A DNA stretch of 11,864 nucleotides, taken from the NCBI GenBank assembly GCA_020433835.1, contig JAGRBY010000084.1, positions 1-11,864 on the forward strand. The letters run 5' to 3'. The translations under genes and the position numbers were made by a program. The DNA comes from Anaerolineae bacterium (GTDB lineage Bacteria > Chloroflexota > Anaerolineae > 4572-78 > J111). Of the stretch, positions 1 through 6,987 are shown in pieces (position 1 is the first letter of the stretch; the number at the start of each line of letters is the position of its first letter). The notes beneath the pieces were generated by a model. That model was not told the origin of the DNA, ran no database searches, and saw nothing but the letters and a program-made list of their open reading frames with translations.

Positions 1-690
1 CCTCGTTACGTGCAAGATAAAATCAGCAATTCGCTGGTCAACTACCAAGAAGATGGGTACATCAATCCCTTTATGGTCATGAACGAGCTGGAATCAGGCA
101 TGAAAAATCATCCTCTGATTACAGATGAAGATCAGCGCAAGAGTTATCGGGAACTGCTGGCTGTGGTTAAGAATGAGTATACTGAGATTGTGAAAAACGA
201 AGTTCAGCGGGCCATCAGCGCCGATGAAGAAGCCATCAAGCGCCTGTGTTCTAATTACATCGACAACGTGAAGGCTTATACCCAACGTGAAAAAGTAGTC
301 AACAAATTCACCGGTCAGGCCGAAGAACCCGATGAGCGATTGATGCGCAGTATCGAAAAGAAAATCGACATTCCCGAAAGCCGTAAAGATGATTTCCGGC
401 GCGAGATTATGAACTACATCGGTGCCCTGGCGATTGAAGGCAAAACCTTTGATTACAAAACAAACGCTCGTTTGCAAAAAGCACTTGAGTTGAAACTTTT
501 TGAAGATCAGAAGGATAGTATTAAACTTACCTCTCTGGTCAGCCAAGTTGTCGACCAGGCCACCCAGGAGAAAATTGACGTTGTTAAAGCCCGTTTGATC
601 AAAAACTTCGGTTATAACGAGCAAAGTGCGACAGACGTATTAAATTACGTAGCCAGCATCTTTGCCCGTGGTGATACAAACGGCGCATAA
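1..690 (+). CDS. prkA: PrkA family serine protein kinase, C-terminal part (5' truncated)
   Basis: The reading frame is open from the first base, giving about 229 residues that begin [13 protein letters not shown] and end at TAA 688-690. The GTG at position 10 is an internal valine codon, not a start. The sequence resembles the C-terminal domain of PrkA (YeaG in E. coli), an AAA+-like serine kinase or ATPase of roughly 630-645 residues that responds to starvation and stress. The N-terminal P-loop ATPase half therefore lies upstream of the window. The visible part is highly charged and mostly helical, with no membrane segment. The assignment is strongly supported by the next two genes, yhbH and spoVR, its usual operon partners. 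What is seen is the tail and the gene order; kinase activity is family knowledge and cannot be checked here because the catalytic part is missing. Confidence 0.93.
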   Translation, partial: PRYVQDKISNSLVNYQEDGYINPFMVMNELESGMKNHPLITDEDQRKSYRELLAVVKNEYTEIVKNEVQRAISADEEAIKRLCSNYIDNVKAYTQREKVVNKFTGQAEEPDERLMRSIEKKIDIPESRKDDFRREIMNYIGALAIEGKTFDYKTNARLQKALELKLFEDQKDSIKLTSLVSQVVDQATQEKIDVVKARLIKNFGYNEQSATDVLNYVASIFARGDTNGA

Positions 691-710
691 TCAGAATTAA
701 TAAGTCGAAA

Positions 711-776
711 ATTGCCGGAAGGTGCAGGGTGTTTTTTAGCGCCTTGCACCTCGACCAAAAGCAGTTACCCGGCAAT
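711..776 (+). repeat. Nested hairpin between prkA and yhbH
   Basis: Two inverted repeats are nested in the 111-bp gap. The outer arms are ATTGCCGG (711-718) and CCGGCAAT (769-776), a perfect 8-bp match. The inner arms are GGTGCAGGG (721-729) and CCTTGCACC (742-750), 9 bp with one G-U pair. The run TTTTTT lies in the inner loop, not after a stem, so this is not a canonical intrinsic terminator. It may be an mRNA processing or stability element that sets prkA levels relative to yhbH-spoVR; that role is inference. Confidence 0.5.
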
Positions 777-801
777 AATAGACGGATGAGCTACGGAATC
801 C

Positions 802-1905
802 ATGCAAAGAATTCAACAAGACTTAAACCGTTTTCGCCGTATTGTACGGGGACAGATCAAAAAGAACTTACGCAAGTATATGTCGCAAGGGGAAATGATT
901 GGCCGGCAGGGTAAGCGGGCCGTCAGCATCCCCCTTCCTCAAATTGACCTGCCTCGTTTTCGATACGGTCCTAAACAGTCAGGCGGCGTAGGTCAGGGAG
1001 AGGGTGAAGTTGGCGATGCGATTGGCAAAGGCGATCCGCAAGAAGGTTCGGGCGAAGCCGGCAAAGACCCTGGCCAGCACATTATCGAGGTCGACATCAC
1101 CCTGGAAGAGTTGGCCGAAATTTTAGGCGAAGAGCTTGAACTCCCCAACATCGAACCCAAAGGCCAGAAGAACATCGTTGCCGAAAAGGCGAAGTACAGC
1201 GGTATTCGGCGGGTTGGCCCTGACAGTTTACGCCATTTCAAACGTACATACAAAGAGGCTCTGCGCCGTCAGGTGTCCAGCGGCCTCTATGATTTTAAAA
1301 ACCCGGTCATCATTCCCATTCGCGATGATATTCGCTACCGCTCCTGGACTGAAACGCCACTACCCCAAAGTAATGCCATCATTATCTACATGATGGACGT
1401 TTCCGGTTCTATGGGCAACGAGCAAAAGGAGTTGGTTCGCCACACCGCGTTTTGGATTGAAACCTGGCTAAGAAGCCAGTACCAACAAATTGAAATCGTT
1501 TACATTGTGCACGATGCGGCAGCCAAAGAGGTTGACAAAGAAACGTTCTACCATCTTCGCGAAGGTGGCGGCACCCGCATTAGCAGTGCCTACAATTTAT
1601 GTAACAAAATTATCGACGAGCGCTATCCCCCAACAGAATGGAATATCTATCCTTTCCATTTTAGCGATGGTGACAACTGGGGCAATGGCGACACACAAAT
1701 TTGTACCAAACTGCTTGCGAATGAAATTATCCCTAAATCAAATCTATTTTGTTACGGACAAGTTCGCAGTTTGTATGGCTCAGGCAACTTCTTCCATGAC
1801 CTCAAAAATCATTTTGAAAAGGAAGACGGGCTGGCGATGTATGAGATCACCAAGCGCGATGAAATTCTCGATGCGATTAAAGAATTCTTGGGGAGGGGTC
1901 GGTAA
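802..1905 (+). CDS. yhbH: YhbH/YeaH family protein (DUF444), von Willebrand A-like domain
   Basis: A 367-residue protein of the YhbH/YeaH (DUF444) family. The N-terminal third is basic and helical, followed by a glycine/acid-rich, probably disordered stretch at residues 61-91. The C-terminal half is a von Willebrand factor A-like fold with a MIDAS-type metal site: DVSGSMG (D199, S201, S203), GGGTRISS with T258, and SDGDNW with D289. Length is in the usual range. The ATG at 802 has only a weak SD (ACGGA, 793-797), consistent with expression from an upstream transcript. The stop codon is directly followed by the spoVR ATG, so the two are probably translationally coupled. In E. coli and B. subtilis the gene sits with prkA and spoVR and is linked to stationary-phase, stress or sporulation responses; its biochemical role is not settled. 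Confidence 0.93.
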   Translation: MQRIQQDLNRFRRIVRGQIKKNLRKYMSQGEMIGRQGKRAVSIPLPQIDLPRFRYGPKQSGGVGQGEGEVGDAIGKGDPQEGSGEAGKDPGQHIIEVDITLEELAEILGEELELPNIEPKGQKNIVAEKAKYSGIRRVGPDSLRHFKRTYKEALRRQVSSGLYDFKNPVIIPIRDDIRYRSWTETPLPQSNAIIIYMMDVSGSMGNEQKELVRHTAFWIETWLRSQYQQIEIVYIVHDAAAKEVDKETFYHLREGGGTRISSAYNLCNKIIDERYPPTEWNIYPFHFSDGDNWGNGDTQICTKLLANEIIPKSNLFCYGQVRSLYGSGNFFHDLKNHFEKEDGLAMYEITKRDEILDAIKEFLGRGR

Positions 1906-3402
1906 ATGAAACGTACGGATCTCTCGCCTGAATTGCAGGCTGCCTGGGATGAAATTGATGGTTATGCCAAGGGCTATGGCTTAGATTACTTTCCTATCAT
2001 TTACAAAGTTCTCGATTACAAAACTTTGTATGAGATTGCGGCTTTAGGCGGCTTTCCCATTCGCTATCCGCACTGGCGTTTTGGAATGGAGTACGACCAG
2101 CTATCCAAAGGGTACACCTACGGGTTAAGCGTTATTTATGAGATGGTCATCAACACCGATCCATCGTATGCCTATCTGCTGGAAGGCAATGAGATGGTTA
2201 CCCAAAAGATGGTGATGGCTCACGTAACGGCCCACGTCGATTTCTTCAAACACAATATGTGGTTCGCCTACACCAATCGAAAAATGCTTGATGAAATGGC
2301 GAACCACGCGACACGTATCCAACGGTTAATCAACCGCTATGGGTATGAGATGATTGAAGATTTTATTGACGTGTGTCTGTCGTTGGATAATTTAATTGAT
2401 TATCATGCTCCTTATATCAAACGTCCAGAGGCCAGAACCGAAATTCCTCTCTCCTCACCACTCGCTGAAGATAGGGCGATTGAAGGACTTAAGGTTGACC
2501 GAGATTACATGCGCCACTACATTAATCCACCTGAGTATCTGGCTCAGCAGCGACAAAAGCAGATTGAGGAAAAGCAGAAAGCCCGAAATTTCCCGGAAAA
2601 TCCTCAAAAAGATATTCTCTTGTTCCTCCTCAATTACGCCCCTCTCGAACCATGGCAACACACCATCTTGGAGATAATTCGAGATGAATCCTACTACTAT
2701 GCCCCTCAAGGCATGACGAAAATCATGAACGAAGGCTGGGCATCGTACTGGCACAGTAGAATTATGACCGAGAAGGCATTGACCGACTCGGAAGTCATTA
2801 GCTTTGCTGACCACCATGCCGGCGTAGTGGCGACCAGTCCGGGGCGGTTAAATCCCTACAAGTTAGGTTTGGAGTTACTACGCGATATCGAGGATCGCTG
2901 GAACAAAGGCAAATTTGGCAAAGAGTATGAAGAGTGTGAGGATATTCAGGCCAAACGTAATTGGAACAGAAATCTAGGTTTGGGCCAGGAAAAGCTTTTT
3001 GAAGTTCGCAAACTGTATAACGATGTCACCTTTATCGACGAATTCTTAACCCCGGAATTTGCCGCCGATCAAAAACTTTTCAGCTTTGATTACAATGACC
3101 GGAACGACCTTTATGAGATTGCCTCGCGCGAGTTCAAGATGATTAAGGAAAAACTTCTTTTCCAATTGACGAACTTTGGCCAACCCTACATTTGTATAGA
3201 AAATGGTAATTATGGTAATCGTGCGGAACTCTACTTAAAACATCGCTATGAAGGCGTTGATTTGAAATATGATTATGTAAGAGATACCATGCGGAACTTA
3301 CACACCATTTGGACTCGGCCTGTCCATCTGGAAACGGTTATTGATGACGCCCCTTATATTTTATCATATGACGGAAATGAATTAACGAAACAAAAACTGT
3401 AA
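1906..3402 (+). CDS. spoVR: SpoVR family protein
   Basis: A 498-residue protein of the SpoVR/YcgB family, close to full length (B. subtilis SpoVR is about 468 residues, E. coli YcgB about 510). Recognisable family segments include [20 protein letters not shown] (48-67), a histidine-rich stretch [16 protein letters not shown] (H106, H110, H116) and [13 protein letters not shown] (275-287), whose conserved histidines look like possible metal ligands. There is no signal peptide or membrane segment. The SD GGGAGG (1891-1896) lies inside the end of yhbH, 9 bases before the ATG. SpoVR affects spore cortex formation in Bacillus, but the family is widespread in non-sporulating bacteria as part of the prkA-yhbH-spoVR stress operon. 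No other sporulation gene is visible here, so a general stress role is more likely. No terminator is evident after the stop. Confidence 0.95.
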   Translation: MKRTDLSPELQAAWDEIDGYAKGYGLDYFPIIYKVLDYKTLYEIAALGGFPIRYPHWRFGMEYDQLSKGYTYGLSVIYEMVINTDPSYAYLLEGNEMVTQKMVMAHVTAHVDFFKHNMWFAYTNRKMLDEMANHATRIQRLINRYGYEMIEDFIDVCLSLDNLIDYHAPYIKRPEARTEIPLSSPLAEDRAIEGLKVDRDYMRHYINPPEYLAQQRQKQIEEKQKARNFPENPQKDILLFLLNYAPLEPWQHTILEIIRDESYYYAPQGMTKIMNEGWASYWHSRIMTEKALTDSEVISFADHHAGVVATSPGRLNPYKLGLELLRDIEDRWNKGKFGKEYEECEDIQAKRNWNRNLGLGQEKLFEVRKLYNDVTFIDEFLTPEFAADQKLFSFDYNDRNDLYEIASREFKMIKEKLLFQLTNFGQPYICIENGNYGNRAELYLKHRYEGVDLKYDYVRDTMRNLHTIWTRPVHLETVIDDAPYILSYDGNELTKQKL

Positions 3403-3431
3403 TTGGCACTCGGGTAGAGTTCAGGTAAAAT
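3403..3431 (+). promoter_or_regulatory. Sigma70-like promoter for the 189-aa gene and fmdB-like gene
   Basis: The -35 box is TTGGCA (3403-3408) and the -10 box TAAAAT (3426-3431), each 5 of 6 to consensus, with a 17-bp spacer. It begins right after the spoVR stop. A start near 3438 would leave a 5' leader of about 90 nt before the SD GGGAGG (3515-3520) of the next gene. A weaker extended -10-like element (TGGTATAGA, 3479-3487) lies inside that leader. Confidence 0.6.
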
Positions 3432-3526
3432 AGTAAAACGATATCACATGTTTAGCTGGAGAAAATTTACATCGTACTGGTATAGAAAATTTATGGTCTG
3501 TTTTGTAGTTATTTGGGAGGTTAACA

Positions 3527-4096
3527 ATGGATATTAAAGAACAACTTATCGAGCAGTTAAATCAGTTTGCGGCTAAAGGGCCAGAACACGTTGAAGCTGT
3601 AATCCAAAATACGCCTGAGCGAGGCTATATCGTGGACGTTTTATCGAAAACGGATGATAGTGTCGGCGCGTCGCTGAATGTAGCCGATTATGATCGCTTC
3701 AGTGTGGCCCTGCGTCACTTAGAGGTTTTTAACAAATCAACTACTGTAGACGCCGATGAAGTTAAAACCTATCTGCAGCAAAGTGCTGAGGCTATTGTTG
3801 AAAAGCTAACCTACCTGGAAGAGCCTCTAGAGTTGTTAGAACTTGACCAAACTGAGGGTATCGCCCAAATACGCAGTAATCCGCCATTAACAAATGCCGC
3901 TGAAAACGAAGCGATCTATTGGGAAGTTTTTCTGCGTGCAACTCCCCACGCCCACGTTAAGCTAACCCGCTATCACTGGTCTGCCAATACGGGCGATCGA
4001 ACCATTGTAGCTTACCCGGCCACGTTTACAACGTTAGGTCGGATTGCTGAAGATTTAGCCAATGGACTGGCTAAAAAAATATCCAACGAAGAATAG
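3527..4096 (+). CDS. Conserved-looking hypothetical protein, 189 aa
   Basis: I do not recognise this protein. It has a clear start: ATG with SD GGGAGG (3515-3520) six bases upstream. Composition is soluble and acidic, with no signal peptide or membrane helix. The N-terminal part (1-30) looks helical, a central stretch (about 85-115) is helical and Leu/Glu-rich, and the C-terminal part (about 125-170) alternates beta-like segments such as EAIYWEVFLRATPHAHVKLTRYHW with a closing helix. The YWEVFLR...AHVKLTRYHW pattern suggests a small alpha/beta domain, but no catalytic motif stands out. It has its own promoter and is followed after 32 bp by the fmdB-like gene with no terminator between, so the two are probably co-transcribed. 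Codon use resembles that of its neighbours. A role linked to the zinc-ribbon protein is only a guess. Confidence 0.8.
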   Translation: MDIKEQLIEQLNQFAAKGPEHVEAVIQNTPERGYIVDVLSKTDDSVGASLNVADYDRFSVALRHLEVFNKSTTVDADEVKTYLQQSAEAIVEKLTYLEEPLELLELDQTEGIAQIRSNPPLTNAAENEAIYWEVFLRATPHAHVKLTRYHWSANTGDRTIVAYPATFTTLGRIAEDLANGLAKKISNEE

Positions 4097-4128
4097 TGTA
4101 AGCAATAAGCCAAAGCGGAGAGACGAAC

Positions 4129-4362
4129 ATGCCCCTTTATGAGTACTACTGTCCTGATTGTCATACCAAATTTGATGCCTTGCGGCCAATGAGCAAAGCG
4201 GACGAAACGATTGCCTGTAAAAGTTGCGATAGCGAACGTCCAACCCGTACACTGTCTATGTTTGCAACCATAAGCAGCAATGCCGATTCGACAAATCGTC
4301 AACCGGTAGCCAGAAGTTTTGGTGGTGGATGTTGCGGCGGAGCCTGTGGTTGTGGCCATTAG
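4129..4362 (+). CDS. FmdB family zinc-ribbon protein
   Basis: A 77-residue protein of the FmdB family. The N terminus MPLYEYYCPDC is the family signature. C8/C11 and C30/C33 form two CxxC knuckles expected to bind one zinc ion. The rest is a low-complexity tail ending GGGCCGGACGCGH, which carries four further cysteines and a terminal histidine; Gly/Cys tails of this kind occur in the family. The founding member was proposed as a regulator of formamidase/amidase genes, but most members have no known function. The SD is GGAGAG (4117-4122), 6 bases before the ATG. The gene lies 32 bp behind the 189-aa gene and is followed by a strong terminator at 4434-4469. Confidence 0.9.
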   Translation: MPLYEYYCPDCHTKFDALRPMSKADETIACKSCDSERPTRTLSMFATISSNADSTNRQPVARSFGGGCCGGACGCGH

Positions 4363-4368
4363 ATGGCC

Positions 4369-4408
4369 AGTTGGTTGGTTGCTAGTTGGTCAATTTGTTA
4401 GTTAATTA
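4369..4408. repeat. Degenerate GTTGGT/GTTAGTT tandem tract
   Basis: Just after the fmdB-like stop, AGTTGGT-like units recur: AGTTGGT at 4369-4375, GGTTG directly after, AGTTGGT again at 4384-4390, then TTGTTAGTTAATT. This is low-complexity intergenic DNA with irregular spacing; no function is apparent. Confidence 0.4.
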
Positions 4409-4433
4409 ACCAGATCACCTCGTCATAGAAAAC

Positions 4434-4469
4434 AAAAAAGAGTCCGGGATATATTCCGGACTCTTTTTT
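4434..4469. terminator. Strong bidirectional intrinsic terminator
   Basis: The arms AAAAAAGAGTCCGG (4434-4447) and CCGGACTCTTTTTT (4456-4469) are a perfect 14-bp inverted repeat around an 8-nt loop. The A-tract and T-tract flank the stem symmetrically, so it can terminate in both directions: + strand transcripts from the 189-aa/fmdB-like unit, and any - strand read-through from the small unit at 4530-4741. Confidence 0.93.
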
Positions 4470-4530
4470 GCTTTAAAGAGATTTTTGTTTAGAACAATCA
4501 GATAAGTTTGGTTTATCGTGCTAAAAACGT

Positions 4531-4569
4531 TTAAACAAACAAGGGGCCACACTTGCGTGTGACCCCTTG
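4531..4569 (-). terminator. Intrinsic terminator of the small - strand unit
   Basis: On the - strand the stem CAAGGGG.CACAC / GTGTG.CCCCTTG (arms 4569-4557 and 4552-4540, one internal mismatch, 4-nt loop) is followed at once by TTTGTTTAAACG. The T-rich side lies only on the - strand; the + strand side continues with CCGCGCCG. The hairpin therefore fits a - strand transcript and ends the element that starts at the promoter near 4740. Confidence 0.75.
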
Positions 4570-4571
4570 CC

Positions 4572-4616
4572 GCGCCGTAGCACCTTATCTGTTAAACAGA
4601 GGTGATGCTACGGCGC
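4572..4616 (-). repeat. Long hairpin overlapping the end of the 17-codon ORF
   Basis: The arms GCGCCGTAGC (4616-4607 on the - strand) and GCTACGGCGC (4581-4572) pair perfectly over 10 bp. The stem continues after a 3-nt bulge with ACC/GGT (4603-4601 with 4584-4582) and TCTGT/ACAGA (4600-4596 with 4592-4588). The TAA stop of the small ORF lies in the distal part. The 5' arm also contains GCATCACCTC, which can pair with the SD of the same ORF, so this hairpin competes with SD sequestration. Confidence 0.75.
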
Positions 4617-4638
4617 TGCATAAATTACTGCTAGACAT
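4585..4638 (-). CDS. Putative 17-aa small protein or leader peptide
   Basis: The short ORF reads MSSSNLCSAVASPLFNR and ends at TAA 4587-4585. Support comes from its setting: an exceptionally good SD, AAGGAGGTGAT (4653-4643), lies 8 bases before the ATG; a near-consensus promoter lies upstream; and a terminator follows 15 bp after the stop. An in-frame ATG two codons earlier overlaps the SD and is less likely. The peptide is Ser-rich with one Cys, weakly hydrophobic in the middle and too short for a typical membrane helix. Its 3' half is constrained by the hairpin at 4572-4616, so conservation there could reflect RNA structure rather than protein. It could be a leader peptide, a small functional peptide or just the ribosome-loading part of a regulatory RNA. 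I know of no family match. Confidence 0.45.
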   Translation of the reverse strand: MSSSNLCSAVASPLFNR

Positions 4639-4640
4639 TC

Positions 4641-4653
4641 GCATCACCTCCTT
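4641..4653 (-). promoter_or_regulatory. Perfect extended Shine-Dalgarno site
   Basis: AAGGAGGTGAT (4653-4643 on the - strand) is complementary to the whole usual 16S rRNA 3' tail (ATCACCTCCTT), 11 of 11. The ordinary genes in this window have 4-8 matching bases. The site can pair either with TCACCTCCT upstream (4681-4673) or with GCATCACCTC downstream (4608-4599). Confidence 0.75.
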
Positions 4654-4681
4654 ATTTAGAGATAGCAATTTTAGGAGGTGA
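4644..4681 (-). promoter_or_regulatory. SD-sequestering leader hairpin
   Basis: In the predicted 5' leader, TCACCTCCT (4681-4673) pairs perfectly over 9 bp with AGGAGGTGA (4652-4644), the SD of the small ORF, around a 20-nt loop. A small hairpin GAGTTA/TAACTC (4699-4682) abuts it upstream. The arrangement is that of a translational control switch; the signal it would respond to is unknown. Confidence 0.6.
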
Positions 4682-4710
4682 GAGTTATTTAATTAACTCA
4701 TCACGCCGAT

Positions 4711-4739
4711 ATTATTGCATAAACCTGACGTGTTGTCAA
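4711..4739 (-). promoter_or_regulatory. Near-consensus sigma70-like promoter of the small unit
   Basis: On the - strand the -35 box is TTGACA (4739-4734), a perfect match. The -10 box is AATAAT (4716-4711), 5 of 6, with an exact 17-bp spacer. Transcription would start near 4703. The promoter lies 17 bp past the stop codon of the dehydratase gene on the same strand, so the small transcript can be made independently of that operon. It is the best-scoring promoter by eye in this window. Confidence 0.7.
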
Positions 4740-4755
4740 TTACCTATTTTAGTGA

Positions 4756-5730
4756 TTAGGTCAACTGACCAGGTTGATTATGCAAGATATCAGCTAACAG
4801 CGCGGTCTCGATATTCGCACCTGTCAGCACACAGACAACGATTTTACCCTGAAATGGATGCGACTCGGCCAGCAAGGGAGCCAAAGCAAGAGAACCCGAT
4901 GGCTCAACAACCAACTGTTCTTGTTCCACAAACGTAAAAACCGTTCGGCGCAGTTCAGTCTCGGAGAAAAGGAGAATATCATCGATAAGCGTTCGGGCAA
5001 TATAAAAAGGAATCGCCCCAAAACCACCGGCCAACCCATCCGCAATGGTTGGCTCATGATCGTAAGTTTCAAGCGGCAAATTTTGCGCAAAAGAAAGTTT
5101 CGCCGCCGGTGATGCTGTCGGCTGCACGCCGATAATTTGGCATCCGGGCGACATCCGCTTAACCGCCACACCAATACCAGCTACCAAACCGCCGCCGCCA
5201 ATAGGAACGATAATGACCTCCGCATCAGGTAGATCGCTGATAATTTCAAACCCACACGTGCCTGCTCCGGCAATGACAATGGGATCATCATACGCCGGAA
5301 TGTAGGTTGCTCCGGTTTCTTTAACAAACGCCTCGGCAGCGTGGTGCGCTTCATCGTACGTTTGGCCGGCCAACCGTAAGTTAATGGCAAATCGCTTTAA
5401 TTTGGCGATTTTAGGAGCAGGGGCGTTTTGGGGTACAAAGACCGTAACATTTGATATATTAAGCGCAGAAGCTGCGTACGCCAATCCAAGAGCGTGGTTT
5501 CCGGCACTGGCCGTGACCACACCACGTGCCAACTCGGCTGAATTCAAACTCATCAGCTTATTTAACGCTCCCCGAATTTTGAAACTACCGGTCGGCTGGC
5601 GACATTCAAGCTTAAGCCACACATGTGCACCGGTTAAAGCACTAAGTGCCTCGCTGTGAACTAAAGGAGCACGCCGAATGAACGGTTTTATCTGATGGTA
5701 AGCCTGCAAAATATTGTGAAGCTTGATCAT
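4756..5730 (-). CDS. PLP-dependent threonine/serine ammonia-lyase (threonine dehydratase), ACT-less form
   Basis: A 324-residue fold-type II PLP enzyme. QPTGSFKIRGA carries the Schiff-base lysine K51; TASAGNHALG (73-82) is the substrate-binding loop; PIGGGGL (177-182) is the phosphate-binding glycine loop; TIADGLAGG (228-236) and LTGAN (302-306) complete the signature. The last motif has Thr303 where many relatives have the Ser that contacts the PLP ring. There is no C-terminal ACT domain, so it resembles short catabolic enzymes (TdcB type) rather than isoleucine-feedback IlvA. The expected reaction is L-threonine to 2-oxobutanoate plus ammonia, or L-serine to pyruvate; serine racemase or hydroxyaspartate lyase are alternatives. 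The ATG has SD GGAGG (5742-5738), located in the end of the upstream phosphoesterase gene, whose stop is only 3 bp away, so translation is probably coupled. It is the last gene of its operon. Confidence 0.92.
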   Translation of the reverse strand: MIKLHNILQAYHQIKPFIRRAPLVHSEALSALTGAHVWLKLECRQPTGSFKIRGALNKLMSLNSAELARGVVTASAGNHALGLAYAASALNISNVTVFVPQNAPAPKIAKLKRFAINLRLAGQTYDEAHHAAEAFVKETGATYIPAYDDPIVIAGAGTCGFEIISDLPDAEVIIVPIGGGGLVAGIGVAVKRMSPGCQIIGVQPTASPAAKLSFAQNLPLETYDHEPTIADGLAGGFGAIPFYIARTLIDDILLFSETELRRTVFTFVEQEQLVVEPSGSLALAPLLAESHPFQGKIVVCVLTGANIETALLADILHNQPGQLT

Positions 5731-5733
5731 ACC

Positions 5734-6987
5734 TTATCCTCCGGCCAGGGTAAATAGGATAATCTCCGGCGGACAAAGTAATCGCATCCGAGGAGCGCTC
5801 AGGCCTTCCAGCCCTATACCTCGGCTAACGTAAAGAGTCGTGTTCTGTTCGATGTAAGGTCCCATTTCGTACTGCTTGCCGGTGACACTGCTGGTTAGAA
5901 TAGCCCCATAGCCAGGCATACGAATCTGACCGCCGTGAGTATGACCGCATAGGTACAAATCGACATCATAATTTTTCACAACAGGCATTAATTCCGGGGA
6001 GTGATACAGCAAGACACGGGCAGAGTCGTCAGGTGTAATTTCCAAAAGATTTTTCAAAGCCGATGCGTCAGACTGCAAATCGTGTTCGCAATCCATACCG
6101 ATGAGAGCCAATTGTTGCCCGTCGGCCAATTGAATTACGGCGACTTCATCCCGCAGTAAACGGATGTTAGTACCATCGAACAACGAAGGCGTAGTATTAC
6201 GCGGGTCGACGGGCGGGCTACCTAACGTAGCATAGACACCATACGGAGCGTTAAGCTTCGTTAGAATTTTCCGCACATCCTGCCGGGCAACCGGATCATC
6301 AACATAAGAGAGGTTAAGGTAATCTCCGGTGATGACGATTAAATCAGGCTGAAGCTGATCGATCATCTCTAAGAGATGCGCCTCGCGCCGGGTGAACCGT
6401 TCGACATGAAGATCACTGAGATGAAGTAAACGTAGTGGCGATGAAGAGTTTGACCAGGCAGCAGGCTGAATATTGCGATGGGTTACATTCAGAGCAAATG
6501 GCTCGTGTAACATACCCCACCCATAGACGCCACTTCCAAAGAGCTGAAACATGAGCAGCAATCCTAGCCCAACGGCTGCTGACCCCGACAGCCAGGCTAT
6601 GAATCCGGCTACGACGACAGCTCCCAATCGTGGTACAGTTTTAACCAAAAGCTGAGGGCCAATCGGTCCAAAAGAGCGCCCTGAAGAAATCAACCACTTA
6701 AGCAGCAGCCAATCACTTACGGAAAAAAGAAAATAAAGGCCGGCGGCCAGTGTAGCGCCGGTGCTCAGCAGCCACCAAAGAATCCCCGCCATAATCGTCA
6801 AACCAATTAACCCAACCCCCAACTGCCAAAAATTCCACCTAGCCGGGATATGGGTCGCCAAAAATATCTTGTGCAGCCAGCGCTCTTCTAAAACGCCAAC
6901 TTCAGGGGGGATACGCATTTTGGTAGAGGCTTGATAACTGACGTTAAGAGGGGATTTCACCTTCTGGGAGGTACTTGGGATGCTCAT
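5734..6987 (-). CDS. Membrane-anchored calcineurin-like metallophosphoesterase with altered metal-site motif
   Basis: A 417-residue protein. A cytosolic-looking N-terminal stretch (1-50) is followed by about four hydrophobic helices (roughly 57-77, 78-99, 118-136, 137-157). A metallophosphoesterase domain follows from about 186: LLHLSDLHVERFTRRE (D192, H194), ITGDYLN (D222), YHSPE (H329) and CGHTHGGQ (H349, H351). The overall design matches YkuE/YaeI-like phosphoesterases. The third family motif, normally GNH(D/E) after a stretch like GVYATL, is here GSPPVDPRN (256-264): the metal-bridging Asn and the catalytic His are not in place. Activity may be altered, or another residue may substitute. 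The ATG overlaps the stop of the upstream kinase gene (ATGA, 6987-6984), so the phosphoesterase is coupled to the partner-switch pair. The natural substrate is unknown. Confidence 0.88.
   Translation of the reverse strand: MSIPSTSQKVKSPLNVSYQASTKMRIPPEVGVLEERWLHKIFLATHIPARWNFWQLGVGLIGLTIMAGILWWLLSTGATLAAGLYFLFSVSDWLLLKWLISSGRSFGPIGPQLLVKTVPRLGAVVVAGFIAWLSGSAAVGLGLLLMFQLFGSGVYGWGMLHEPFALNVTHRNIQPAAWSNSSSPLRLLHLSDLHVERFTRREAHLLEMIDQLQPDLIVITGDYLNLSYVDDPVARQDVRKILTKLNAPYGVYATLGSPPVDPRNTTPSLFDGTNIRLLRDEVAVIQLADGQQLALIGMDCEHDLQSDASALKNLLEITPDDSARVLLYHSPELMPVVKNYDVDLYLCGHTHGGQIRMPGYGAILTSSVTGKQYEMGPYIEQNTTLYVSRGIGLEGLSAPRMRLLCPPEIILFTLAGG

Noticed and set aside
94..624. 176-codon - strand frame opposite prkA
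   Set aside because: Shadow of the conserved prkA frame; no SD or family motif.
729..914. 61-codon + strand frame overlapping the prkA-yhbH gap and the yhbH start
   Set aside because: Starts inside a hairpin arm and overlaps yhbH in another frame; no SD.
4501..4517. GATAA/TTATC mini-repeat between the two terminators
   Set aside because: Five base pairs in AT-rich DNA are expected by chance.
4641..4653. 16S rRNA 3'-tail-like sequence on the + strand (ATCACCTCCTT) as a rRNA fragment
   Set aside because: The match is limited to the tail that is by definition complementary to an SD; flanking bases do not resemble 16S rRNA. A strong SD on the - strand explains it.
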